From Grammothele lineata (taxonomy: Eukaryota > Basidiomycota > Agaricomycetes > Polyporales > Polyporaceae): a stretch of 64,000 nt of DNA. Numbering within the stretch: the first letter of the stretch is position 1; every line of letters starts with the position of its first letter. The translations under genes were made by a program, and so were the position numbers. The notes beneath the pieces are model-generated. The model ran no database searches and was not told the origin of the DNA. It worked only from the letters and a program-made list of their open reading frames with translations. The DNA lies in contig NDFF03000026.1 of assembly GCA_002150815.3 (NCBI GenBank), positions 372,001-436,000 on the forward strand. The letters are read 5' to 3'. Shown piece after piece: positions 48,859 through 60,627 of the stretch.

Positions 48859-50025
48859 AGTACCTTCACAGTCACCTGAGGACATCCCGCGAAGAACGCG
48901 AAGGCAGAGGGGAAGCCGCGGAAGACGTCGACATGCGCACAAGGTCGGCTCGGGACCTTCTCCTGAGCAGTCGCTAGATGCGAAAAGAAGTGCGGAAGCG
49001 GCGGCGCGACCACGCGGGCGCGCGTGACAGCGGCCATTGCAATCACAGAGCTCAAATCATGAACGCATGGCATGATTCATGACAATCAGTAGACCCCCCT
49101 CACTAGCCCTCACTCCAGTGGCACTGTCGGGCTCGACGTCCCGTCTGATTTGTGATTCTGACCGACGGGCTGACGAAGGCTGACATACTTAAGGACCGCA
49201 GGTGCTCTCGCTGTGCGCGCAGGTTGAGAAGTGAGAAGTATTTGAGGATCGCGACGCCATCGGGTGAGAAGCCGCGATAAGTTCCCTCACTGCCTACAGG
49301 AGAACGAGAGTTGCGGTGATTGCTTGATCTGCTGCTGCAATAAGCTTACCGTCAAGCAAATATTGAATCCGCGCGAGCCTCTATCGGCGATCACGGCGAC
49401 GGGAATGTTGACGGTGATAAGTAACTGCAGTCGCGAGTTGCGAATTGCGACGACGATGATGACGATGGCGACGAGTACGACAGCATCTCGACACTGACAC
49501 TGCTTGAAGTTGATTAGTGCTCCTCCCCGGGCTCCCCTGGCCTCCTCTCCACCAGTCCATCGTGACTCTGAGCGCACTTATCGCCATCGCATGTGCACAA
49601 TAAGTACACCTCGCGAGTCGCGATCATCCGCGGCGAAATGACGAGATCCAGGCGGACAGATCCCAGCCTCCATGTTCCAGCTTGCTCCAGATGCCCCCGC
49701 GGGCAGGAAAAGCACATCGGCTGCGAGCGTGCGAGCGCGCGGGGGGTCACGCGCCCCCCTCCCCTTCAGAAGCCCGGCCGGGGGGTCGCCGGGCCCGGAG
49801 GAGGGCGATCGGCCAGGTGGGGGGTTCTCGCAGCACGACACAACACAACACAAGGTTCGAAGCTTGGAGAGAGGGTTGGCGATGGAAGTGGGGGGCTTCG
49901 GGGCTTCTGCGTGCCTGCATTTACCTAACGGCGGGTGGGAGCAAATAGGAGGGGGGCGACTCCGAGATGAGCTCGCGCCGCATGCACACGGGGAGGGCGC
50001 TCTGGTTTGACGACCTCGCGAGGCT

Positions 50026-50043
50026 GAGGTTGAGGTTGAGGTT
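50026..50043. repeat. GAGGTT hexanucleotide repeat
   Basis: Three exact tandem copies of GAGGTT, preceded by a near copy (GAGGCT). Confidence 0.75.
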
Positions 50044-50947
50044 GTTGGAGACGAGGTAGGCATGTCACTGCGGGCCTGAGAGCCTGTCGGGGAGGGCGAC
50101 GTCATCGTGGCCCACGTCCTGCGCTGGCGCTGAGAGCGCATAACTGTGTACACGACGGAGCGACAGGCGTCACGAGTGGCGGACGCGAGCACGCGGCGCG
50201 GGGTTGATATCATCGCGCGCGCGGACGGAGATGTATGTACGTACGGCACAAAGGGATGGGCGATAACGGAAACGGTCTCTCCCCCTGGCACTGGGCAGGT
50301 TGCTCCCCCTCCCCCTCGCTCAACCTGAGCGGTCCACGGACTCGGACTCGGACGCGGAGGTGAGAAATCGCGCGCCCGAGAGCTTGGTGTTCGGGAGCAG
50401 ACAGCTGAGGTTGAGGGATGCACGTGCGTTCGTTCGGCCGTGCCTGCTCGTCTCTGCCGGTGCCAGTGCCCGGACATTGCAAGACGCACGTACGGCCAGC
50501 GTCTGCAGGAGGTGCGACTAAGTATAAGTAGCCGCACGATCATTGAGGCCGCTGCGCAAAGATACCTGCGCATTCAGTCTATAGTTGAACGTTGAGCGCG
50601 CTGCCACTGCCGGAATGAAGGAAGGCGGATCGCGAACGGCGGCGAACGGTCTTCGAAGTTCGAGCGCATACATACGATGCAATGCAAATGGGAGAGCGCA
50701 TAAGGCTTCCGCCCGGTGTGTACGTTGAACGTTCATCTCTATCTGGATCCATCTGGGCCGAGACCGCGCTTCGAAGGACAAGGGCGCGTGCGACCGTCAA
50801 TTCTTCCCTTGTGTGTGTGCTCCTGGAGACGATGGGAGATTGACCGCGGGGAGGCGAAGGCAAACTGCCATAACGTCGGGGACCCCGCGCGACGCGCAGC
50901 TGTGCGGCCCCGTGCGGGAGCGACTCGTGCCGGCAGGTCTTCGACTG

Positions 50948-50963
50948 CTGACTGACTGACTGA
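50948..50963. repeat. CTGA tetranucleotide repeat
   Basis: Four tandem copies of CTGA within the gene-poor region. Confidence 0.75.
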
Positions 50964-53908
50964 CAGCTTGACGCCGTTAACATCGAACGTCGATGTCGAT
51001 GTCGCGATGTCAGCGGACTCGAACGAGCGCACTGCCAAAATTTCGTTCGTCAACCAGTCATCGCGCAGCGTATATATAAATGTCGGCGCACAAAGATAGA
51101 CCACACTCACACTCGCGCACTTACTCACAGCGTGTCGAGGTCGGCCGGGAAGCGCGCGCCGCGGCGGGCGGGGAGGCTGCGATGATTCGATGAACGTTGC
51201 ACTTTGAATCAGGCTGCGCCTGGGAAGCTCGCCCGGGCGGACATATGGGGCGGCGGCGTACGCACGTTATGTAACGTTCGACGTTCGAGTTCTCTCGTGC
51301 GCTGCTGCTGATTGAATTGGGACAGAGTTGGACGCGGCTGAGCCACCCATCTGTCAGCGAGTCGGTCTCGGCCTGGGGCGCAGCCGGAGGACCGTCCGTG
51401 GAGATAGCGGCGGATGGGCCGCGCACCAACGTTCGGACGATGGATGTGCGTACGTCTGGGCTCCGGATGCCCGCTGGTGCAGACGGAGTGAAAAACCTTG
51501 GTCCTGGCGTCGGAAGCAGAACGTAGACAGGATCTTCCGTTGGTTGACAAACATAGCGCGTCGTTCAGATGTTCAAAAACCGGCAGAAGAGGTGGAAGAA
51601 GCCCCAGCGTCGAGCTGCGAACATGCCTGTTTTGATCCTACGGGACGCCTTGTCCTCCTGCAATGCCTAGGATGTACAAAGCCCGCTCCTCGGCGGCCCC
51701 ACGTTACTCAGCGCAGGCGCGTCTCGCAGCTCGAGTCGACCAATGTGCGAGCCTCCAAGCCCGCCATAGAGCGCCTTCACGCGCTAAGTCTGGTCCGCCC
51801 GCGTCCGCGTCTGAATGCTCCTAGGACAATATGCCACTTAAGCTTCTCGGCCTCTGGCTGACAGGCGTGTTCCCCAACGGAGCGCTGCCGACCGTATCTC
51901 AATCGCCGCGTGCCGCGCCGTAATCTCGAAGGGTGCCGTCCCGGCACCGACGCCACGAAGGCGACCGAACAGGCACGTCCAGCGCCGCATCGATCGAGAC
52001 GTCGACCGCAGGCCCAGGCCGCCGAGATTCAAGAGCTGAGGACGTCCGTCCGACGTCGAGGTTGGCATAGCGGCAGCAGTAGCAGCTCTCCAAAGGAAGT
52101 TCGAAACCTTGGGCCCACGGTGTGCCGGTCCTGCTGCTTCTTCTGTGTGCGCGGCACGCCTTCGAATTCGGCGCGGTGCCTGCGCGGCTGGGCTCTGTCC
52201 GAGTCAGTACGCGCTCTGCGCATCGATGGCGATGGGCTGCACTTACGGGCCTTACGTTGCGGCATAGCACGCGAACCCGGAGGGAGCGGGCACGGTACCG
52301 CTGGATGGGGACGCACGGTGCTGCGCGGCCGCGGCCGCTGAAAAACGAGGATATTTGAGCGACATGGGGGCGCGCGGGGTCGCGGGGCTGGCCAATCATT
52401 TGCCTAGGGATGTGCGCTACCAGCGCGAGTGCCTGTTGCGTGAGGGAGCAATTCCCGTCAGCCACGGAACGCGTAGTACGCACACTTCCGAGTGGTGGCC
52501 GCGATTCCTGTCAGTGATAGCGTTCGTCGAGGAAAGCTTGATCAATGCAGCTAGAGCCTTTCGCATAAGTACTAGATAGTGAGGGAAGAGGCTCATTGAC
52601 GAACAGACTTGTGTGGCTTGGCAAAGCCGTCCATTCCCGCTCGGACGTCCGTCGACGATCGTGCGAGGCAGCGTCGGAATTAACGGGGCCTGGAGAGCAG
52701 CCGGACGTGGAGTGGGTGTAAAAGCGCAAGATAAGAATGTGCTGGTCTCACGATCTTCTTCTGGGAGCGGTTGTGGAGCGAGAAGGAGAAGACGCGCTTG
52801 CGGCGCAGCAGGCCAAGGCTCGAGGACTCCCACCGGAAATGCTGTGAGGGGCAGCTCGGCAAGAACGTGGGTGGTTTGTGCGGCGCGGGTGTCCGACGGT
52901 GTGCGATGGATGCGTGGTGCAAAGTTGTCTGACGATTCCGAGTCAGAGAGGTTCATACGTGTGCAGCATCGCATTTCGTGGTCGTTCAGACACATTTCTA
53001 TTATGGCGTGAGAAGTTTCGTCCACGTTTCAGCAGTGCTGGTATAAATTCAACTCACCTTTCCGCACGCTTGGCTCGGTGGTCTGAGCAACATTGGGTAG
53101 TACTTTCTGGCCTTGAAGCGGTTCGTGGACAGTGGCACAGCTGGCCAGGGTAGCCTAGTCTTAGAGGGGCATACTTTTAGACTTTTCTGGCCCTAGCCTA
53201 CACCTAGCCCATATCTGTGTCAGAGAGTTATAGTTTTGTGCACGGATACGTAGATCCTGAGACGCTTAGTTGTCAAACTCACCTTCACTCTTCCAGCCGA
53301 GTCCTGACGACAGTTGAACGAAATGCCAATGACGAAGCTTTCAGGTTAATTCTTGGATAGCCAGCTTGGACACGAGCGAGGCGGCAAAACACATAACTTG
53401 AAGTGGACATGGTACGAGAAATACGAACGGAGTGGTGTCGTTCAGTGTGTAGACGTCGGGAAACTATGCTCTCGTCAGAGCTGCCGCTCGTCTACCGGAG
53501 GGTTAATAATGTGATTGCCGGGCCGAGGCGCCGGTAATCACGAATTCGGACTTCTCGTTCAACTCCACACGATCGATTTCTGGTAGAGACGACACGAATA
53601 TATACAAACACATTGGGCGAATATATTGTGCGTAATATGTGGCTACTTGACACTCTTCAGCCCGGGACCTCAGCAGACGAAAACAAACGTAGACGAGCTC
53701 GGGATGACAGTTCCACCATGTGTACATAACGTAGGCTGGTCGATTATCAGAGCATAGAGTGAGATGTGGATATCGGACCCCTGTAAAACAAGCAATGTGT
53801 ACTCCTGTGTACGAGCCAACAAAGCAAACAGAGCGTGCACAGCGCGGAAAGAAACGGAGCAACGAAAGCAACGCAAGGCCAGAAGACTAGAAGGAAAACC
53901 AAAACCGA

Positions 53909-55753
53909 TCACAAATCAACGACCTCGACCATGTCCCCATCTTCGAGGTCCGCATCGCCAATGGGCGTCTCCGCACCCATCTTGTCCCCATCGACACTGA
54001 GCGCGGGCACCTTCTTCGTAGGAGCCGCCCTGCCCCGCCTGGCGCCTTTGACCGGCGAGCCGCCACCAGGAGGGTATTCGGCCTCGAGTCCGGCCTTCTT
54101 GAGGAACGCGCGCACGATCGCACCGCACTTGGTTGTCGGCCGGACGAGGAGGGAGACCTCCTTCGGCGTTCGCGCAGAGCGGACAAGCAGGTGGAAGGCT
54201 TCGGCTTGCGGGCCGGCGCCAGCGCCAGCGTCGTCGTCGGAATCCTGGGACGTTGTAGGATGTTGTGGACCTGCGTCGTCTTCGTCCGAGAGTTCTTGCA
54301 CTGAAGGCGAGCGGTCGCGTGCGGGAGAATGGGACGTGGCGGCAGTGGTAAGGGGTGCTGGGGTGGCCTTGCGCTTATTCTCTTGTAGGTACTGGTACGT
54401 GGCCTTGTCGTAAGCGTCTAGACATTACACTGGTGAGTGCCGACGGAAGAGACTTTCGAGCATTGAGAGGGCATACCTAATTCCGCCTCAGCCCAGACAC
54501 CAATGCCATGGGGGTTTGAGGGAGCAAAGATCCGCTTGCCATCATAGCATACAACGAGGTTTTCTGATGTGATACTGGCTAGATCCGCTATCTCGTCATA
54601 CATCCTGTAGAAGTTCTCGTGCTGCGGAGCCATTGTGTCAACATTATGTTTACGAACAGTTGCGACCAACGGGCACATACGCGTTTCTGCTTGAATCCCC
54701 AAATCTGCGACTTGCCCTGGGGATTCAGGGGATGAGGTTTCCAGAAGACTTTGAGCTGGACTTCCGGAGGCCCGCCGACATCTGCGTGAGGTGTTTGTCC
54801 GCGCAGGTTCGCATTGGTGTGTACCCGTTGCGCGATTGAGGCAAGCTCCGGGTCAAGGGTGGTGTCGTCCACGGAATCGTCGAAGTGGTCAGTCGGCGAA
54901 GGCGCGCGTGGTCGCCCCCCGAGCGATTCTCTGTATAACTGTAAGTACACCCGGAGGGTAACATTGTGGAATGAGACTTACTGTACCGCTTCTCGCACCC
55001 GCTGAAGTGCGAATTCACTCAACGCGGGCGGGGGTGTGAGTGAACGGCTACGACTTCTCTGCTGCCTCTTGCGAGGAGACGTCCGTCGGTCGTCGTCATC
55101 ATCGGTGCGTCGTAACCTCTTTTCAAATACGATGTCGTCGTCGGAATCTGAAGAGAGGCTGCAAAACTTGTCAGAACATATGGAACGCGCCTAGAATTCG
55201 AATACAAGGAAGCGATTTCGCGCGAAGGCGCTCTGACCACTACTGTCGAGACCATCGACAGCAGTGGTCAAGAGCGGACGTAGACGCGGTAAAGGCGAGA
55301 ACAAACTGAGAAACACTCACTCAATTGCGTCTGGTTTCTTAGTCCACTCTGGTAGACCATCACCCTTTGCCCCCTTCGACTTCTTTACGGGCCGCCGCTT
55401 CGCTTTGCGGGCTCTAGGCGTATTCTCATCGTCCGAACTATCAGAACTTGATTTGCGCTTCAAGGTTTCTTGTTCTATATACAACGGTCGCGTCGGCGAA
55501 CGCGGTTCAGAAGAGGCTAAGTTGACGCACCAGCTGTAGCCTTGCTCAGTTGCCGCCAAGCTTCCGCGCTTCGCTTGCGAAGGAACAGGGCGTCTTCGTC
55601 TTCGATCGTCTGGGTCGCGACAGGCGGCGGTTGCGTCGTAGTCTCAGGCAATGGACCAGGTGACGAGGAGGGGGGAACGGTCGTGTTGGTCTGAGACGCG
55701 CCTGGCGCGCGTGCACGAGGCCGGGGTCGTGGCTTGGGTCGGGTAGAGGACAT
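53909..55753 (-). CDS. Rad60/Esc2/NIP45-like SUMO-like-domain protein, apparent frameshift
   Basis: Exons read 55531-55753, 55321-55468, 54982-55158, 54681-54930, 54477-54621 and 53909-54418, about 409 aa if one base is ignored. The N-terminus is Pro/Ser-rich and acidic (DLSSDSDDDIVFEKRLRR). The first SUMO-like domain includes EVQLKVFWKPHPLNPQGKSQ, IWGFKQKRHENFYRMYDEIA and NLVVCYDGKRIFAP. The second includes FHLLVRSARTPKEVSLLVRP and ends GDADLEDGDMVEVVDL, the usual SLD finish. Family members guide SUMO-dependent repair of replication intermediates in the nucleus. Within the last exon, the frame of DAYDKATYQYLQENKRKAT and that of the second SLD differ by one base. The shift falls at a run of five G (plus strand 54360-54364), and I found no GT-AG intron of suitable size to repair it. 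It is head-to-head with the GCFC gene. Confidence 0.82.
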
Positions 55754-55974
55754 CGCGGTTAATAGTCAAAGGCTAACCGTGGGAATGAACTGACTTTCGC
55801 GGAGTTTTGTTTCACAGTCACGTGATGTAGAGCGCCAAACGCATGTCTCGCATGTCGAGGGCAACTCTACCTTGCATTGGGCCACAACGACCACATCTAT
55901 CCTTCTTCACGCTCGCCTTCTCGTCGCATCTCTGCCTGTTACACTGCATTCAAATAACCGCATCCATTCATTCC
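55754..55974. promoter_or_regulatory. Bidirectional promoter with TCACGTGA palindrome
   Basis: These 221 bp separate the starts of the Rad60-like and GCFC genes. An 8-bp palindrome TCACGTGA lies at 55818-55825, the full site bound by Cbf1/USF-type bHLH factors. A CT-rich leader (CTATCCTTCTTCACG) precedes the GCFC start. Confidence 0.5.
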
Positions 55975-58924
55975 ATGTCAGATTCTCCTGTTGTCTTCAA
56001 ACGCAAGTCTAAACCCACTCAGCGTGCACGAGTCTCCACACCGGATGAAGATGCTGCACCCACTCCCGAAGATGGAGGCGAGGTTGCAGAGTCACCTAGT
56101 GCGCTTGCGGCGAAGGTGAAGAAGAAGACGCGTACAAAGATGAAGTCAACTCTCAGTTTCGGGGCAGAGGAAGAGGTAAGACGTCGGTATATATCTCTAC
56201 AATAACTTCTGACGGTGTCTACACGCAGGAGGGCGGAGGCGAGACCTTGAAGCTTAAGAAGGGTGTGTTGAGCAGCAATTTGTCGCGGGCACGCGCTGCA
56301 TCAGGGTACGCGATATGTTTGTGCGGATGTGGGAGGCGGTTGTGCTCGAGCCCCCATGTACAGTATATGTGTTCACATTTTAGCAATGCAACAATATCCA
56401 ACATGTTTTCCTCAGTAATCTCTCGTGCATGGAGGCTCGAGCATGACGGTTTGCCGGTGTTATGTTCCTGACTAACCAGTGTGCGGCGTGCAGAGTGGTT
56501 GCATCGGCGTTCGAGCCAGCTATCCCACAGCGAGCCACTGGGCCAACATACGATGCTGCATACCTCTCCGAGCTCAAGGCTAATACTCCTTCTACGCGTC
56601 CCCCGCTCCCAACGGACTCTCAAGATGCAGCTATGGATGTCGATGTCGGTGAACCTTCTCAGCTCTCTGCGCTTGCAGGTGTGTAGCACTGCTAGAAGTA
56701 TTTCTCGGCCGCTCACCCCTTCGAAGGTGAGCCCGAAGATGAGACGGCAATTCCGTCTGCGTCGTCCATCCTAGCCGCTAAACAGAAGCGCGAACGAATT
56801 CGAGCCACAAAGGGTGGCGAAGATTACATATCTCTTTCCCTCACAAAACGTGAAGACTACTCCCAGGGACCACATCCCGAGAGCCGGCTTGTGAGAGAAG
56901 AGGATGAGCTAGGCGATGCCGATGACGGTAAGAATCTGTGGCGTCAGTTCAGAGACTGTATGCTCACATCCTCAATAGAGTTCGCCGAATACACGAGCGC
57001 TCAAGAGAGGATACCTCTTGGCAAGAAGTCCAAAAAGAAAGAGGCCCAGAAGCGTCGGGCAGAGATGAGTGAGATGATCGTCGATGCGTGAGTTTCATGA
57101 ACGCTTGTTCTCGTCGTTCGCAACTTACACTACATATCAGAGAGGAGGAAGACGAGGAAACAAAAGAATGGGAGCAAGAGCAGCTTCGTCGCGGCGGTCT
57201 ACGTGCAGAATCGGTCGAACCCGCTGCAAAACCCGTATACAAGCCCGCTCCTATACCCCCAGTCACGCCCATACCCACCATGTCCGCGGCCGTCGCCCGC
57301 CTTACTCAATCCATGAGCGAACTCACGACGTCCCACGCTCAGCACTCAGCGGCAATGACCAAACTCGGGGAGGAGCAGCGCCTCCTGGACGCTCGCGAGA
57401 AGGAGATGCGCGAGATGATTGCGAAAGCGGAAGAGAAGCGCAGCTGGTTCGCCGCCTTCCGCGAGTTTGTAGAGAGCGTCGCGACCTTCCTGGACGAGAA
57501 GGTGAGCTACCCCTTCCCTTACGCTCCCTCTCCAACTCCTGCGATCGATGCTCATGCTTTCTGGTGTCTAGTTCCCTCCGCTCGAAAAGCTCGAGGACGA
57601 GCACATCTCCATCCTCAAGGAACGCGCCAACATGATCGCCGAGCGACGCAAGGCCGAAGACGAGGACGACCTCTCCATCTTCCTCGGCACCCCACCCTCG
57701 CTCGCGGCCGCCGCAGATGCCGTCGACGAGCTCGGGCGCGCCCTCCCCTCCGCCTCCTCCCCCGCCGCGCGCCAATCCCGCCTCCTCGCCCGACAAAACC
57801 GCCGCGCCCTCCGCAAGGCGCACAAGCCCCCGGTCCCCGCATCCTCGGCGCCCGGGGAAGACGACGAGGAGGGGTTCTCGACGGACGCGACGCTGCCCCC
57901 AGGAGACGCGGACGACTTCCGGGCGGCGATGGGCCGGCTGCTCGCGGATGGCAAGGCGCTCATGGAGGACGTGCGCGCGGACGAGTTCCGCGACCCCGCG
58001 AAGGGCGCTGGGCTCGCACGGTGGTTCGGGGAGTGGCGAACGCGGTTCGGGGATATATATACGGGTGCGTGGGGCGGGCTGGGCATGGTTGGTGCGTGGG
58101 AGTTCTGGGTGAGGTTGGAGATGCTGGGCTGGGACCCGCTTGAGGTGAGTGGCCACACTTGTTTTTTGGACGGGAGGCGCCGGACGTCTATGAGGGCTAA
58201 CGTGGTCACACAGCGGCCAAGGAGCCTCGACTCGTTCGCCTGGTACAGCGCGCTCTATCAGTACTCTCGTCCTCCGAAGCCACCAGCCGACGACGAAGAT
58301 GACGACGAAGAAGAATACGAGCCCGCCCTCGGCCCCGACGGCGACCTCGTGGCCTCCATGCTCTCCACCGCCGTCCTCCCGCGCCTCGCGCGCGTGCTCG
58401 AAGCCGGCGCGTTCGACCCCTACTCCTCCGCGTGCGTCCGGCGGCTCGTCGACCTCGCCGAGGAGCTCGAGCTCTCCCTCGGGTCCGCGCTCGCCAGCAA
58501 CAACAAGATGGAGCTCCTCCTGCGTGCGGCGCACGCAGCGTTCGCCCGCGCGGTTGCCGCCGCGGAGACGGCGCAAGGGCCGTTTCTGGAGCTCAACCAA
58601 CCCCCGCGGTTCGACCCCGGGGCGGTGCCTGCACGCCGGAGGGTGCTGGCGAGGAGGGAGAAGCTGTTGAGGAACTTGCTGCGGTGGCGGAAGTACGCGG
58701 GGGATAAGTTTGGGCTAGGGCAGCTTGCCCCGAGGCTCGTCGAGGCGATGATGCCCGTTGCGGAGACCGGGTGGGAGGTTGGGGGAGAGGAAATGATGCG
58801 CAAGGTGCGTTGGTATCGTACGCGTTAGTGGGCCTTTTTGTGACGAACATCACATCCGTAGGTTGTAAAGGCACTCCCTGCCGAACTGGTCCCTCCGTCA
58901 CTCCAGTCTCTTCGTTCTGGATAG
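55975..58924 (+). CDS. GCFC-domain protein (PAXBP1/GCFC2-like splicing factor)
   Basis: Nine exons (55975-56175, 56229-56305, 56494-56678, 56727-56927, 56979-57087, 57141-57501, 57572-58144, 58214-58804, 58862-58924) give 786 aa. The N-terminus has FKRKSKP and LSFGAEEE, followed by TLKLKKGVLSSNLSR, the conserved start of the GCF/Ntr2-like family. Later come PTYDAAYLSELKANTP, SASSILAAKQKRERIRA, GEDYISLSLTKRED and PESRLVREEDELGD. A coiled coil (LGEEQRLLDAREKEMREMIAKAEEKR) precedes the helical GCFC domain, with EEGFSTD, LARWFGEWRTRFGDIYTGAWGGLGMVGAWEFWVRLEMLGWDPLE and RPRSLDSFAWYSALYQYS. Such proteins work with the Prp43-Ntr1 complex in lariat spliceosome disassembly, in the nucleus. The name GC-rich DNA-binding factor is historical. 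Confidence 0.9.
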
Positions 58925-59073
58925 CCGGGGACACAGCAGCTAGTGATGAAGTTCCGGCACGATGTTTGAAATTTTTTTCGAGACGCCTTTCGCCCCTCGA
59001 TTATATTACGTCATAATGTAGAGACATCCGGACTTGTTCTGAGCAGCCATTACCACTTGACCCATTCCGGCCC

Positions 59074-60627
59074 TCATGCTACCACCTCCACCTCAGTCAT
59101 GTCATCGCCGCGGTTCTTGCCTGTCAGCATTGCGATCGTCGGATGGGCTAGAGGTGCCAGGTTGAACTCGGTCTCCTCGCCCGGGGTGACGACTTCCTCT
59201 TCCTCCTCAGTCTCTTCACCCGAATGCGCCTCCCCGGGAGAGCCTTGGTCCTGGTGCGCCGTGAATTCCCGTAGTGCACTAGCGAGGTCGTCGGCGAGGG
59301 GGTCGTCTTGGACCAGCGGCGTGCCTTCTTTCCGTTCTGTTGGCGTCATTCGTTAGCCGCATGAAGGTTATAAGGTCGGCAAGGGGATCCTACCAGTCTC
59401 CGTCGTAACCTCTTCCGTAACACTTGCGATCTGTGGCGATACGGAGGCCTCGCCAGCGGCTGCACTGTCGTCGCTGTTGCCCGAACTTTGAGTCCGGACC
59501 GCTTTAGTCCACGCAAAAAGGTCAGAAACGCGCATCTGGTAGGCCACAGGGGTCGCCTGAGGAACAAAGCTAGAAGCCCCGGCAGACAGCTGGTACGCAG
59601 TTTGAGACCAGTCGGGGTTGTAGCCCGCAGGTATTCCAGTTGGGATAGCGGCGGCAGCAGGGGCGATGGGCTCGTAGAGAACGTGGTAGAGATACGCAGT
59701 GCTTTCAGAGGAGAGTGCCTGCGGGGAGACGGTGCTAGCCGCAGTGGAGAACTCAGAGGGAGGCCAGGCAGTGTGAGACGGGGCCGCAGGGTCGAACGAA
59801 TATCTGGCGAGAAGATCAAGCATGCGAGGATCTTGGGAAGCAGGTTGACTTTGAGCAGCTAGAGATTGGAACTCCGGGAAGGCGTCCGTAGCGAAGACCA
59901 GAGGCTGGTCCTCTTGGATAAGCACGTTAAAGGGGCATCCATGAGGAGAGACCGCGCCTTGAGCTGCCTGGGTGACGGGTATCGAGTGATGGGGAACCCT
60001 CGCAGACGAGATGTATGCGGCGAGGTCGGGTTCGTCTGTGATGCTGTAGCTAGCTGTCGACACAGAAAGATCTTCAGGGGCTTTTACGGAATCAAGATGT
60101 CCAGCATCAGGAGTCTGCGAAGAGCTTGAACTCGAGGCCGAAGCGGGGGAACTGTCCAGGGGCGGCGATCCTAGCAGCGTCGAAATCACGTTGCCCTTGC
60201 TGGACACCTCTGGGCATGCTTGCCTCGTTTTGCGTTTGCCGCCCTTGCGCTGCCTTCTGACCCACTTGCGGATCCACGTCGCCTTTCTGTGAACGTCCGA
60301 CCTTGGTGAGCGGCTCGCCTTCCAGGAGGAGAGAGAGAAAAGAAGGCGCAGGGGGAATAACTTGAAGTACACGTACAGACCCGTCTCCTGTGCAGCACTC
60401 TCGATCTCAGCCTTGGTCGCATCGTCGCCCGCACTGTCGTACAATCTGCGTAAGACAGCAAGTTGCGTTGGATCCGCAATGGTGCGTAGGCGTGGCGGCT
60501 TGTCTTGGAGTCCCGGCGTGGTTGTTAGCCAGCCAACTAGCAGCGGGGGGTTGACGAGCAGGGTCGCCGGCAGGCCTCGGGTCGCTGAGCGGGCGCGGGT
60601 GTTCATTCCCGAGTTGGGTGATTGCAT
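59074..60627 (-). CDS. Divergent homeodomain protein
   Basis: Three exons (60377-60627, 59394-60286, 59074-59336) give 468 aa. ATG 60627 (MQSPNSGMNTRARSA) is preferred over far-upstream in-frame ATGs. Residues about 45-100 read PPRLRTIADPTQLAVLRRLY, DSAGDDATKAEIESAAQETGL, then KATWIRKWVRRQRKGGKRK. This fits a homeodomain with a one-residue longer first loop. The 90-nt intron is a multiple of 3, and only the acceptor TTCACAG at 60287 restores canonical spacing before helix 3. In that helix Trp48 and Arg53 are kept, but position 51, normally Asn, is Arg. The remainder is Ser/Ala/Pro/Gln-rich, with an acidic C-terminus (EETEEEEEVVTPGEETEF) that could be an activation region. It is probably a nuclear DNA-binding regulator; targets are unknown. 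Confidence 0.7.

Larger units (their letters stand above)
48005..53908. other. GC-rich gene-poor region, right part
   Basis: Nearly 6 kb with no gene that I can support. The longest frame (49578-50573, minus, 331 aa) is Arg/Ser/Pro-rich with no recognisable domain. Short tandem repeats are scattered through it. A TATA-like TATATATAAAT lies near 51070 without a matching coding start. The part from about 53.1 kb is less GC-rich and should hold the 3' flank of the Rad60-like gene. No reverse transcriptase, transposase or terminal repeats were seen. Confidence 0.4.

Noticed and set aside
49850..49870. GGTTCGAAGC as a tRNA B box
   Set aside because: No matching A box or cloverleaf; the B-box consensus is not met.
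49578..50573. 331-codon open frame on the minus strand
   Set aside because: Arg/Ser/Pro-rich with no domain or splice logic; expected by chance in GC-rich DNA, and overlapped by other equally long frames.
51069..51200. TATATATAAAT as promoter of a gene near 51.1 kb
   Set aside because: The next ATG meets a stop after a few codons and no downstream exon is convincing.
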